A program made the translations under genes and the position numbers. Below the pieces are notes generated by a model. That model was not told the DNA's origin, searched no databases, and worked only from the letters and a program-made list of their open reading frames with translations. 64,000 nucleotides of DNA, taken from the NCBI RefSeq assembly GCF_043641665.1, contig NC_092181.1, forward strand, positions 8,183,057 through 8,247,056. The letters run 5' to 3'. Below are positions 1-12,536 of this stretch, piece by piece (position 1 is the first letter of the stretch; every line of letters starts with the position of its first letter). The stretch is from Enoplosus armatus (taxonomy: Eukaryota > Chordata > Actinopteri > Centrarchiformes > Enoplosidae).

Positions 1-1710
1 ATGCACAGTATCGGAAGACATCATTAAAAGCTGCGGTCGCTGCGTACTGCAGTTCCTCAGTGCTATTTGATGTAATGTTGATGACGACAATTTCATCAGT
101 TAATTGCCGTACAGTCCGGCTGCCTCCTCTGCACTCCGGGGGCGGGGATGTGACGGAAACTGATGAAATATTGAGCAGAAATTTGATTTCGGATTTGAGT
201 TGGCTCATATCTTTTCAAAGTGAAAGGTGTTTGCGCTTGTAAACTACTCCATAGTTATTGCTCACTGCAAGCGCAAGTACAAATAACACTGCTGAATGTT
301 TATGATAACGAGGATCTATAATTAATGTTTGATATTAAGCGGAATTTAATGCGCGAGAGGGGTCATTACGCAATCTGGCTTCAATTCACCATCTGCGTCT
401 CCAAAAGCTTCGCTCAGAGGTGACGTGTAGGTGCGCACATTCTCCCGTCGAGTGTGTTTTTATAGACCACAACGTGGGAAGCAGCGCACGCCTCTTTTGG
501 GCTCCATTTTGTTATCGTACGCAGAGGTTATAAATGAGACCCCTGATCTCTTTAACATGCTGGAGAAGGAAGAGAAAATCCATTTGAGACACTTCAGTTG
601 CTGTGTGCCGCTTTCCAGAGCACTACAAAGCAAAATGGAGGCAGATAACTGAATGTTGCACATTTCAAGAAGCGTAAGCACTGTTGCCGTCCTTACTCTC
701 CCGCGTTTAAGTGTCAATCCATATTATGTAGACAAATATTTAAAGAGTTTTGATTGCTGTGTGAAAAGACTCTCATATCCTGCCATTTGTTTTGGTGAGC
801 AGAGATCACAATTAAGTACTTGTGTCAACATTTTGTTGAATAAATGTTTCTAATTTCTTCTTATCGTTATTGACATAGGGAAAATCCTCTGAGAGTGGGC
901 CTGTTTAGATGAGCCGTGCTCTCTTTCAGCAGAGGACATATACAGTAATGTCTAACTGACTGAGCAATACAGGCCTGTTGGATCCAAGTTGGATTTCCAT
1001 TCATAAAGAATATTCTTAATTTAGCTGCTGCAGGAACCTGGTTTTGGATCATATGCCATTTGTTGGAGTATGTAAACATCATGGAAGCTCATGCTAGTGA
1101 TGACAAGGAGATGGCAGACAAAGAGGCTTAGGTTTTCCATGGTATTTGTTTGTGACATACACCTGTTGGGGTGCATTCTTAACTGTAAGCCTTTGGCCCA
1201 GAGCAGATGTCATCAGGTGGTGCCCAACCTTCACTGAATGTTTAAACCCTTAACCACAACACTCTCCAGTTGGTGGACCATCTGTTCCCGGCTTCCAGCT
1301 TCCCTCCTCTCACCTACTCCATATCCAGCAAGAGGCTCGTCGTTCTGCCTCCTCCCCCATCCTGCGGGCTGCTTGTTTCTTGCTCCTTTCGTCCAGGCCC
1401 AGAGCTGGCAATAACCGCCATGCTGATTAAGCCTCTGCAGCAGATCTCAACGGGGGAACAACCATGCCTTTCATCCCTTGTCCTTGCACCCTTGAACTAA
1501 GGGGCTGGTACTTTAAGGCCTTTCTCTCGTGGGCCTCTTTGCATCCCTGAAGGTGATGGCCTTCCTCAAGCCTGTGCCGACTGGCCTCTTCTTGCATCTC
1601 CCCGACTCTGGTGTGTCAGCGAGAGACAGAAGCACCATATCATGGCGCCACCTGTGCAGTGAGGGTCCTTTCTCAGCCCCCGTGCGAGCAGATGTGATGG
1701 TGAAGAAAGG
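1..1710. other. non-coding stretch, nothing recognised
   Basis: I see no exon with paired splice signals, no RNA gene and no recognisable mobile element here. The open frames are short and have no family resemblance. The stretch 1270-1700 is richer in C/T and CpG than its surroundings and could be an old degraded repeat, but I cannot name it. Confidence 0.5.
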
Positions 1711-2135
1711 CAAGGCGAGGCAAGTTTATTTATATAGCACATTTTAAACACAGAGGCAGCTGGTGCAAATTTGAGATCTCCGGGCCGTTTGTTACAGTGC
1801 ATAGTCACTAAATGCAATTTCACCGCGTTTTGACCTGACTCTGGGAACAGTTAACTGACCTGTTTAGAGGCCTGGGGGGTCCATATAGAAGAAATGGGTC
1901 AGAAACATAATTAACAGCAGTAACTTAAAGTAAATTCTATAACTGACTGGTAGCCATTGTAGAGACCTGAGTATTGGTGTAATGTGCTCAGCTTTTTTAG
2001 TCCTAGCTCTAGCAGCTGCACTCTGAATGAGCTGAAGCTGCCTTGGGGCTTTCTTGGAGAGACCTGAGAAAAGACCATCACAGTAGTCTAGCCTACTTGA
2101 AATGAAGGCATGAATTAGTTTCTCCAAATCCTATG
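1711..2135 (-). mobile_element. L2/CR1-type LINE remnant: end of reverse transcriptase plus 3' tail
   Basis: The minus-strand frame 2127-1864 reads as the part of a non-LTR reverse transcriptase after the catalytic palm: an 'AFISSRLDYC' block, then 'LIQSAAARA', then 'EHITPILRSLQWLPV'. These three blocks in this order are typical of fish L2/Rex1/CR1-clade LINEs. Just downstream on the same strand (1711-1745) lies the 'tgctatataaataaacttgcc' type sequence that usually ends these elements. Only the last part of the ORF is present, as expected for a 5'-truncated insertion. The frame has drifted around the AAAR block, so it is not functional. The exact clade is inferred. Confidence 0.8.
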
Positions 2136-2885
2136 TAGACATGTATCCTCCAAGTCTCACTATATATTTTTTAGGTGACAATAGGCTGACCATTATTGCC
2201 TTGATATGGCTGTTATTTATTTTTGCTTTAACTTATCATTAGTCAAGTAATAAAACCATCTGCGTTTAGGCTGTTTCCCTATTAGCCTTGACGTCACTGT
2301 GCGATTCTGTCTGCCAATGGGGACGATCTCCTGGGAAAATGAAAGCTCGAATGACTTGCATCCCCTCTGTAGATATAAGGATTTAAAAAACGATTTACAT
2401 TTGTATTATTATTACATTCGGAGTTGCCGAAAATTTGACAGAAAAACTTTGTAAGCACAGAGAAGAAAATATTGCATTTCCCATTCAGGAGGGAGATTGT
2501 CCTAATCTGGGCGATGGTGGAGGAACCCTCTTCCTTTGGAACAAACCGTCCCTCTGACAAATTCCAGCTTGACAGAAGTGCATCTTTCTCATGATCCTCC
2601 ACAACCTCCAGAGAGGTTTTGGGCATTTCTTGAACACCTTACAAGGTACACCGCGTGGGCCTCGGGCAGCTCATGCTTTGGCATGTCTTGGATATCCTGC
2701 CATGTAGGTTCTTCACTTTCACCTCAGTTGATGGTTTTCCGATTGGCTCCTAGTCCCTGACACCTGCAGGGATCACTGTGTGCATCCCACAGGAACTATT
2801 CTCCCTCTGGCCTCGAGCTGGATAGAGTGCCAGATTTTTGTTGGACAAGAGTCTTTGTGAAGCTGTAAGGGTCCGACACCCGTGA
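2136..2885. other. non-coding stretch, nothing recognised
   Basis: No supported gene or repeat. The reading frames on both strands near 2294-2760 lack splice context and family resemblance. Confidence 0.4.
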
Positions 2886-3630
2886 TCCCTGACTCTCATT
2901 TAGCATCAACATGATGGTGACATTTGTGGTTTTGTATGAAATGTCTCAACAATAATTGGTGTCACTTGTAAATAATTGATTGCCATGAAATTTGGCACGT
3001 ATTAAAGGTCCCCAGAGGATGACTCCTAATGACTTTGTTGATCCCCTGACTTTTCATCTCGCACCCCCAGCAGGTCAAAGTTTAAATTGTCTTTGTTCAA
3101 GACTTTTGAAGACTAATGAAATTCCCCTGGCTGTATTTAAAGGTCCCATATTATGCTAATTTCAGCTCTATATACTTATTCTGGGACTCCACTAGAGTAG
3201 CTTTGCATGATCCCTGTACTTGGTGGGTGGTGCTGTGCTTGGAGCAGATGACCTGCTGGGGGCGTGGCTGAGGGCGGTGACTGTATAGTTCTGACATCAC
3301 AACCTTATGGTCCTGACAGCTCGTTTAAAGGCACAGTTTCTGAATACGGGCTGTGTTTCATTTCTCCGTGGACTGAGCGCTTTGATACTTTCACAGTATT
3401 TATACAGCACCCAGAGCTGCTTTATAATCAAACTAGACATGGACATCTCACTTTCTACAATATAGGACCTTTAATGCTAACAAGGAAATTTTAAACAGAA
3501 ACTTTAGCATGCCAAATTAAGATACTGAACATGGTAAACATAGCTGCTGAACATTAGCATGTTAACATTATCATTGTTAGCATATTAGCATGCTGATGTG
3601 AGCATTAGCTCAAAGTACCCCTATGCACAG
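2886..3630 (+). repeat. dispersed fish repeat ('TGCCATGAAATTT...GTCCCCAGAGGATGA' family), interrupted
   Basis: The block 2950-3135 carries 'gattgccatgaaatttggca', then 'ggtccccagaggatgactcc', then 'tgacttttcatct'. After an interruption, 3474-3620 carries 'gaacatggtaaacat', 'gttagcatattagcatgctg' and 'ttagctcaaagta'. I recognise both as the two halves of one repeat common in teleost intergenic DNA. A second, partial copy lies at 63550-63800. The gap between the halves is filled by the piggyBac-type MITE at 3141-3470. The superfamily of the outer repeat is unknown to me. Confidence 0.65.
3141..3470. mobile_element. piggyBac-type MITE with TTAA target duplication
   Basis: A 330-bp insertion is flanked by TTAA at 3137-3140 and again at 3471-3474. 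Its ends are imperfect terminal inverted repeats: the left end reads 'aggtcccatattatg' and the right end, read from the other strand, 'aggtcctatattgta'. A TTAA duplication is diagnostic of piggyBac transposition. There is no transposase frame, so the copy is non-autonomous. It splits another dispersed repeat, so it is the younger of the two insertions. Confidence 0.75.
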
Positions 3631-4612
3631 GTTAACAAAAATACATGCAAACAACCTAACCAAAAAAAGGACCCTAACTAGACTGTGGCCAGAAGCCATC
3701 GAGGTGACTCCATGCATGGCATCCAGGTGATACTGCCTGGAGATGGCAATTGTTGATGTGGAACACAACATTCTTTCATTTCCTAGACTTCTAGTTTCAT
3801 GCTGTGTAGCCACTGCTCACATGTAGTGATTGAGTGGCATGAATAAAGGGCCCATACAGGCTTGTGAATTACTGTAAGAAGGCTGAGTGTGATTTATTTT
3901 CCTCTCAAGGCAGATCACTATGCAGCAAATTTGAAATATAACGTTCAAATTGCACTGGAATATCGAGCAGTTTATGAATTCCATAGATGGTCCGAATACA
4001 TCGAGGCTACTCTGAGAGTTATTAGAAGAATGAATGTGTAACAACCAGTACATTTTCTGCGACTTTCCTGATAATATTCCACAATAAATCAAAAAGAAAA
4101 AGTCTTGTACAGTGAGGATTATCGCAGCGGTCATGGTATCTGCAGCCTGTAGCAAAGAAGAACATTTACTTCACTTTGTTCTGCTCTCTTTATAAGTACT
4201 TTTTTTGTACATCCCAGTTTCCATAATTTCATGGGTTTTTTTCTAAGTCCTCATTTGTCTTCCCTGCCATATTCGTTCTGTTTCAGCCCTCCATTTCCTT
4301 CATTTGAATGTCAGGAACCCCATTAAAGGGCATCTTTCAATCGGCAAACATTGTCCGTGTACTTGACCGGGGTTGTTGTTGACAACCATCCCCGGGTTCT
4401 AAATGGCCTGTTCTTCTTCTAAATGAGGACAGACATGACCTGGTTATGTTGCTGCACAACGAAATGAGGGCCCTCCATGCTTGCCTCCATGGCTATTTTA
4501 GGGAGAGGTTGGTGGGAAAGCCGAGTTGGCAGATATTTCCAGACTTCATAAATGAGCTATGCAGAGGGCCGCGGGGGACAAAAGGGCGTAAGATACACTC
4601 TGTGAATCGGGT

Positions 4613-4629
4613 GGGGGGGGGGGGGGGGG
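4613..4629 (+). repeat. poly-G homopolymer (17 G)
   Basis: Uninterrupted G tract followed by a purine-rich stretch (4630-4660, A/G only apart from one T), so a G-quadruplex or triplex-prone site is possible. Confidence 0.9.
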
Positions 4630-5061
4630 AGGGTGGAGGAAAGGAGAGAAGAAGAGGAGCTGTGATCAAGAAAGTTGGTCACATTGACGTCACCATCTAC
4701 TCGGGGAGTGTCATCTGCATCTGTCTGCGAAGCAAAACAGGACGGCCCAGAGTAGCCCCTGACTTTTTTTGTGGACAGCTTGTTAAGGTTAACCTTTGTG
4801 GGTTGACATATAACTCCCCAGGGAGAAAGTGGTGGGAAAGTAATTTGGCAGCGAAAGTGTCACAATGACACCCTCTGTTAACGGAACAGAGACGGTATGT
4901 TCTGCATCTTTGCTGAGCGGCCATTTAGCTCGTTTTCACATGAATCACATTTGGTGTTCTTTTTAAAGTCCATGGCGGGGGGGCAGGATTAGGTTTTGGC
5001 AACAAGACACTCAAGACACTGAGTGACACATTACATTAATATGACTGCGTTTTTTCCAGAA

Positions 5062-5130
5062 ACATGTTACATTTTGGGAGGTGAGCTTGTTTGCTGTCTT
5101 ACCAGAAGTTGGATGGGAGGGTTGACATCA
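5062..5130 (+). repeat. fragment of the dispersed 'CATTTTGGGA...GTTGGATG' palindromic fish repeat
   Basis: The words 'cattttgggaggtgagcttg', then 'ttaccagaagttggatggga', match the left end of the repeat also seen at 33292, 47883 and 60488. Only about 70 bp remain. Confidence 0.5.
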
Positions 5131-8100
5131 ATTGCATGCCACATTGGAGGCGCCATTCCTGGACGTGTTGGTGCGTGGGCTGGTGGTGCGGGGAGGCTAC
5201 GGGCATCAGCCAAAAGAGGAGGAATACGTCTTCTGGCTACTCCAAAATTGTCTTATTAACATGTTGTGTCTTCTTCGCTGGCTACCGAGCCGCTGCCAAG
5301 GCGATGTTCAGGAACTGGTTGAGAGTTTGGGGGTTGCATGAACCCCAAGGCTTCACTACGAAGGCGCATTCCAGACCACTACATACAAAGACTATGGAAA
5401 GACGCGATTGACGCAGCGCAAACTGAGACAGACAGATTCATGTGAACTGAAAAGCAAGACTTTATGAATCAACTTGTGAATAGAAGTACAGAGACAACTG
5501 GGCAAGGGAGAAAGACTTAGACAGGAAGGATCGGAGTTGCGGGGGAGTTTCGAGAGTGAACAATGAATACCACCGGTCTCCAGATTTCCTGTGCATCAGT
5601 TAGTGTGTGGTCATTTTATGAAACCCAACTTTATTTAGGAATAATAGGGGAGACAGAGCCACAAGATTGTGTAATAATGTATGATCGAGTTGATATTGTG
5701 CATCAGTGGTTTAAATTCCCTAACAAATGTGCAATTTAATCAAATTACCAAAAAGCAACTAACACACCGTGAATCTATGACTTTTGGGGCTGGAGGTTAA
5801 GGGCCTGGGCCAGTTTCCTAGAAAGTTTTTCTGAGTGGTAATCCAGCCACGTATTTCAGCATACATTTACATTGTTCACAATGGCATACTAGTCATTTAA
5901 ATGCTGTTGGAAGAACGGTTATAAGTAACCGAGATGTCTAATAAACTAACTTTTCAGCTAAATTTAGCCCAGTTTTTCCTTTGTCGCCTGGACGTTTTGT
6001 TTTGGGGTTTTTTCTAAATAAAAGCTTACTGGGCTCTTTAATTATCTCATGTTGCGAGAATGTGAGAAAATTCACATCAAGTGCTGATTGCGTGACGTCT
6101 TTTGTAGCTGACAAACGCTGCTTGTTTGTTGTTCAACCTAACCTGAACCACCTTTATAATTGTAATTGTGATCAAGGTATTTCAGCACAAATCATTTTCC
6201 ATTAGGTGTTTACATTATTTTATTTTTTTTCTGCCCCTTGTAGCGGAGAGGTTCTTTGTAGCCAGCTTTATTAGTGTTTTTATTAATCATTAGCATGTCA
6301 GAATTTGTCTTTGGTCCCTGGAATAGCTACTTTTGTGTTCTTGGATAAAAAGGAGAACGCATTCACAAAGATGTATTACACTGTCATTTCCTTTCAAAAC
6401 CGTTTAATGATTTTCACCACTTTAATGAAATGAAACCTCAAAAGTTAAAGGGGCAATTAAAATGATTTGTGCTGCACCGCACTGCAAAATATCTCTGTAG
6501 GGGTTTGACAGAATTGTTGATCAATACCAGTGACTCAGTGATTACTTCACCAGGTGCCTGACATTTCTCGATTTTTAAAAGCTTTCATTTGATGGCCAGT
6601 GCTCTCTTTTCAAGGAAAAACTACCCATTGCACAGGCGGGACACCCATTCCCTTCACCTCCTTCATTTTATTCAACTCAAAGGAGGGAGATGGCTCTATG
6701 AATGACGTTAATGGACGTTGGGGTTACGGAGGCTAATATATCAAGCCATAACAGCAAAGGACAAACCTCTGTCGCCTCACAGCAAGAAGGACCAGGGAAC
6801 CCAGGAGCGTCCTTTCTGTGCTGACGCCTCTGTTGTTACCTGCCACGATAAATAAATGGTTTTACCAGCTGATTACCTCTGAGGGTGGAGGTCAGGGTTG
6901 ATGGTTGGTTGTACAAAGTGTCCAACCAAGAGTCAGCATTGGTTTCTTTTAACCATGAAAGATCTTTCCCACAAGTGCTACAGTGGCCAAGAGTGCGGCC
7001 ATCACAAGGATGATTTCAATATACCTTCGTTTCCAAAGATTCTCTTGAGTCAGCTGATCAAAGCTGCTATAATCAATATTGTTGTATTAGCAATCGATCA
7101 ATTAACACTGTGTATAAGAAAGGGGTTGCATTGGATTTACAGCCCGCAAACATAACTGTTTTTGATGCATTCTAATGAGCGAGGGTGTCTTTTATTGCTC
7201 GTCTCGTGTCTTCCTGCTGGACAGAGGGCTGAAAAAGGTCAGAAATGAATTATTTAAATAAAAAAGCAACTTGAGCGTGTGTTTCATTCACACGTATAAT
7301 TACAGTTTTTAGGGTGACGCAGTCTGTCCGAGGGTGCAGGTGGGCCACGAACCCGAACGCCTCCCTCTTGAGGCGAACCCCTCCGGTCCTCTGAAGGCAC
7401 CTTATTAATTGAACAACACATGTACTGTAACACTTGTGCCATGTCAGCAGGGGGGAATCCTCTTCTCCGCACAGCTGCTCAGGCTACTCCGGGGTAAATA
7501 CGGGTTACAGTGCCGCCTACACACAGCAGGTCCCTCCGACAGTGGTCCCATGTATGAGTTTGTTTCAGCAGCGGTAATGACTGCGGTCTCCCTGTAAGTA
7601 CATAATGTCCTCATCTATCTGTGTGTCGCAGATGCTTTCGGCTTGCGGGTGCTTACCAACATTTTGACAGCTGCACGAGGAGCATGCATCATATTGTTAC
7701 CTGCGGTGGCGCCTTGCGGCTACAGGTAGCGCCGTGCTTTCGTGGCGCGCAATCCCTGCGTTTGTCGTCCCTCCCCATGTGCTGACGTACTTTGATTTTC
7801 CTGTACTTTTTGTAAGTTTAACTCAGTGAAACACTGACAGGTGGGTGGGGAAAATGTGTCACTGGCCACTGTACAGTTGCTCGTGTTCACGCGTAGGATG
7901 ACAAATACAGTAAGATGCCTGGAAAGCTGACATTTTCAGCATTCATCTGTGATATTTAATATGTTTAATTGGCAATTCTTTAAGGCCATTTAATTAATTT
8001 ACTGTGTAACATCACCGACAACTGAGATCCCCACCTTTTTTTCTGAGTTATCGGCTGCCTCGAGCGCTTGTGTGAAGGCTGTTAGTGGCTTTAAGGTGAG

Positions 8101-10432
8101 TAATTTCCTTGGCCAGACCTCATTAGCCAGATTTATCATCCCGAAACGTGTTTTGCAAAAGGCCATTGGCTCACTGATAGCCACAGTCAGCTTCTTTCGG
8201 TATCTTTCACCTTGCTACCCATGTAAAGGTTCTTGTCGTTGTCCTTTCATCGCAGAGGAATTGTATCCTTCATATAATCCAAACTGCAGATCCTCCCGTG
8301 TCGTGTATTGCCTCACTTTTGGAAGAAGAAGGAAAAAGATTTACGAGTACAAATAAAACACACAACAGTTACGTTGAAAATGTGGCTGACAGGCCTCGAC
8401 GAGGGATAGAACGACGACAGGAAAAGGCCCCAGCTAGAAACTCTCAAATCCTCCCTTTTGGCTTGTTAAATTTTTGTCTGCATTTCAGTAAAATTAAAAT
8501 GACTCCACTGACAAAAATCCAGCAACTCTGATCGTCAGGCTTTAACAGTCATTCGCTTGGAGGTTCCCAGATTTTCTTTTTTTTTTCCTGAGTGCTATAC
8601 ACAAAGTTATTTCAGTCATAACTGGAGGGTTTATAGATCAGCTCTCCCTGCACATTTCCATCTGTCAAGAAAAAGGAGGCACCCTACAGCTTAAAGACAG
8701 TATCAGAGAGCTAAAAGGAAAAAGGAAGGATCGACGGCTCTCTTGAGACACCAGCTGCTCTGATGTATATTCAGGAGTACAGGAAAAAGGTGACGAACCT
8801 ATTGAAAATATGTCAAGTGGCATTCAATCATGGGGCAGTGGGGCGCTCTGCCAAAGGGGAGCATAGGTCTAAAATCAGCTCAGGGGCCGTCTCCCTCGCA
8901 AACCTCTAGAGCAGTGCCCTTTTGGAGTTTTAGTTGCTGCGTCATTGAGTTAGGATTCACACTGGAGGACAAATGAGCTATTTTTCACCACTGTGCTCCG
9001 TTCAAAGGCCTGGAGAGACGTCCTGGTTTTTACAAAAATGTATGTTTTATGTTGCTGAAAAAACCTCTCTGTGTACACATATGTTTTCCAAAACCCATAT
9101 TCATGCAACGCACTGCAGAACAATGTCACCTCCATTGCACTCAGCATCACTGCAAGTATCAGGGCTTAAAGCCGTATGGCTTTTGAGAAAGCCTTCACGA
9201 TCCTCGTCGCATAGGGGCATTTCTGCCAAATGCAGAGGGGCATGCCTCTTAGGACTGCCGTGAAATGAGAACCTCAGGAATTGTCACACTGTCAAAGAAA
9301 ATAAAAAGCACATGTTCCATGATAAAATGCTAATGCACTTCAAATCACCTTTCCTGGCTTCAGTTGCTGTGCACCCGACAGCTTTGTCTGCAGTGATGCA
9401 CTGGCAGCAGAGGAAGCGGCAGCTGAATATTTTCCCTTTTGTTTGGTACGGTGTCGCTGGTTGACTGACCTCACTCTGCACGGGAGCTGAGGGTGGCAGA
9501 GCAGCAGAGAATCTGTTAGACCACATGAAAAGTCTAAACATGGAACGTGAACGATGGAGGTTTCAAAACAAACAAAACAAACAAAAAAAAAGCTTTCAAA
9601 AAAGCTTTTAAAATGTAGGGGGGGAAAACAAATTCAAAATGTTAAGATAGACCTTTGGGATACATGCAATGCGATTTGGTGTGATGTTTTGAATGTACTC
9701 ACAGGGTACATGTCCTGTTTGGTACCAATGGATGTATCGGTAACCCATTGTGCTGGGCCCAAAGTTTTCATATCACGCAGAGTGTTACTCTCAGGGAGAC
9801 ATGGTAGTCAAATAAGCTCAAAAACTCCCAACAGCTGACTTCAAGCTGCCCGACTGAAATTAAATTGCATCGCTTTTTCTGCTAAAGCATACGGAGCTGC
9901 TCTGTACATTATATGTTGTGTTCTCACTTTTAAGTATCCTAAAGGGAGGACTTTATATTTCATATTTTTAGTTTCATGACAGCACCCCCTGCCAGAATGC
10001 TATTGCTTCTCTGTCTACGTATAGAGGGGGAAAAAAACAAAACATCGACCATGGAAATCAATCCCCCACTAGATTTCTTTCGAAGGTTTTCTTTCTCCTG
10101 CTACAAGCAACAGCGCAATTTCTACTGGGGGGGATTTCTACTCTACACATCATGTTAGTGAAGTCCAGCTGAGAAGAGGCTGATAAAATTGTTGATTATT
10201 TATTTATTTTAGGATTCTTCAATTCTTCAATTGATACTGTTAATTATTAGTGTCAGTGTAATTAAGCTTTACAAGCAGCAGCAGGTCATTTGCAGACTAT
10301 TTCTGTGTCACCTCTCTGATGCTACTGCTCTGCCCTCTAATTGGTAGATTTATACCTGCAGCCTGAGAGAAAGACCTGTAGAGACTATGCAGGCCCATAA
10401 AAATAATTGCACGTTTTCCAGGTTGAAAACAT

Positions 10433-10739
10433 ATATGTATATATAAAACATGCAATTATATTTGTATATATATATATATATATAAAATAAAAGTATACAC
10501 TAGTACACTAGTGACACTAACAAAGATAAGGCAGTGAAAGACAGAGCTAATTTTAGTAAATACAACATTTATCTGCAGTAGCATAAAGTATCTCTATTAA
10601 TGACAACTTTTAGGTGGCATCCCAACTGTTAATTTGGAAACCACTTCCATTATAATATGATATTCTCTGTGTATACATATATATATAGAATTCACATATT
10701 TGTACAGTCTGAAACCACACACACACACACACACACACA
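10433..10739 (+). repeat. AT-dinucleotide and CA microsatellites
   Basis: TA-alternating blocks at about 10433-10486 and 10675-10688 are followed by an (AC)12 tract at 10716-10739. The intervening sequence is AT-rich and unremarkable. Confidence 0.9.
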
Positions 10740-12089
10740 TGCACGTGCCCCGGCTTGCTGAAGCCAGCAGACACCAATGAAAAATTGCACCGCTAATGTC
10801 AGTTTGCGGGGGCTCATTAGGTAGTCCGCTGCAGCATGTCACCACTGCTGACCAAACTGTCCCCAGCTTGTAAGCTACAGTTAGCGGCGCAGGTTTTGTT
10901 AAAATTGCGTCTCTGTGACCCCACCAGCTTAGCTGTCAATCAAATGCATACACCGGCCCGCCTGCTCAGAGTCGCAGAGGCCAATGGAGCATTTCTGATG
11001 GCTTTCCAAAGACCTCTTTTCTTCCTTTCAGTAATGAAATATTAACGTAACGGACATGTTTTACAAAAATCACATTGACATGATTTTATTGCATCAAGGG
11101 ATGAATCATTAGGATTTCAGTTGGACTTTACAAAGACAAAAAAAGATTGTATTTAAAAAAAAATTAACCAGATATAGCATGAGGGCAAAATGATCCACTG
11201 TCAAAAAAACTAAAGTAGTGCTCACTTGGTTGTTAGAGACGCACAAGATAAAATACGGAAATTAAAGCAGCGTATAATCTAAGTACCAACATTTCAGCAC
11301 GCTGGCTTCATTGAGGTTGAGTTGTCTTTTATTTTGAAGGAAACATAAACCACTTCTCTACACAAGTACATGGGCTATAACTCCAAATGACAACTGTATT
11401 CTTAAAGAGGCAGAAGGCGAGCGCCATAAGCATATAATTGCATTTTCACAAGACTGCTATTTACAGATTCCAGTGCATTCTGAGGTGTCAAAAGAATTTA
11501 TCACTTGCGAGAGAGGGAGAGAGAGGAGGCATGTTTACCCAAAAAAAAGATGAGTTTTAGAAAGTTATAGTGTGGCGAAGGAATTACTGATTCTTCTGAT
11601 ACTTTCTTAGTAAGCGGTTCAGATAGTTTCCGCGCATTCAGGTCAGCTCGCTTCATGATAAATTCATGAATGAAAATCAACACTTAGAGAAAAACGCTGG
11701 AATTCAAAGCTTTTCCTCTGCCGTGTAGTTTCCCATTTGTTTGTCTGCAAATACATACTAATGCATTCTCGCTGAACAGCCACTGTGTCCTTCAGTCGTC
11801 CCTCTGTCTTTACCACTCCTTCTGAGCTTGATATCTGGCCTTACAATGCAGATGATGTTGCCCCAGCATTTACGAGTAAGTATAAGCCATATTCAAGATT
11901 CAAGAAGAAACCTTACATACACATACAGTAACCGCCGTGGGACATAAAACTAGAGATTAAAAACAAAAGAAAAGAACGTATGAATAATGAATACTTAAAA
12001 CAAGCATTGCTATCTGTACCACAATGACGTTATATCAATTATACCCCATTATACCCTTACAGTGGAATAATAACAGCACATTAGTCATT

Positions 12090-12536
12090 TAGGAGTTAAG
12101 AGCACGAATGGCCTGTGGGTCAGGGCTGTTGCAGAACCTGGCTGTCCTGGTTCTAGTACTTTTCGGGCTTTTAAAAGACGGGAGGAAGTTAAAAAAAGAT
12201 GGTTAATAGGGAGAGAGAAGTCATGAAGAATCATGTGTCCCCTTTTTCCCTAGCAAGGGAACCAGACAAATCTGCGAGCTCATGTTTTATTTGCTCTGGC
12301 AGGTCTGTCTGGCCACTATGGTCTACCACTACTTATTCCGTTTTAGAAAAATTCAGTTGGTGGCCGCACGCCAGTCCACCAGGGATGAAAACCTTGATTA
12401 TGTGAGCCGTTTCATTATTGCTAGGAATTAGTCCCACCAACGTGGTATCATCTGCAAACCTTTGAACTTTTTGTTCTTTCGGCATTTGTGTTAAGTCAGT
12501 ATGACTGTACATATAAAACACATCCCCGTGGGTCAC
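12090..12536 (-). mobile_element. LINE remnant with reverse transcriptase 'FADDTT' palm motif
   Basis: On the minus strand, 12536-12333 encodes 'VQRFADDTTLVGLI', then 'NNETAH', then 'LNFSKTE'. This is the catalytic F/Y-A-D-D box of a non-LTR reverse transcriptase followed by the usual downstream 'N.SKT.E' block. The Met at the start of the frame is accidental. The stretch 12090-12200 ('gcacgaatggcctgtgggtc...') resembles sequence that accompanies such elements in fish. The RT frame is short and diverged and cannot be functional. The clade is uncertain. Confidence 0.7.

Larger units (their letters stand above)
3631..11880. other. long non-coding interval with no supported gene
   Basis: Eight kilobases without an exon I can defend. 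It holds a G17 run at 4613-4629, a repeat fragment at 5062-5130, and AT- and CA-dinucleotide tracts near 10.4-10.7 kb. The longest open frame (140 codons, 4446-4868, plus) runs through the poly-G tract and has no recognisable domain. Some parts, such as 4740-4920 and 6640-6900, have a balanced composition that could be conserved non-coding DNA, but this cannot be tested from one sequence. Confidence 0.5.

Noticed and set aside
4446..4868. 140-codon plus-strand frame
   Set aside because: It includes a poly-Gly stretch encoded by a G17 run and a Lys/Arg tract from purine-rich DNA. No family resemblance.
9554..9610. A-rich tract with 'aaacaaacaaaac' as a SINE tail
   Set aside because: No tRNA- or 5S-related head precedes it and no flanking duplication is visible.
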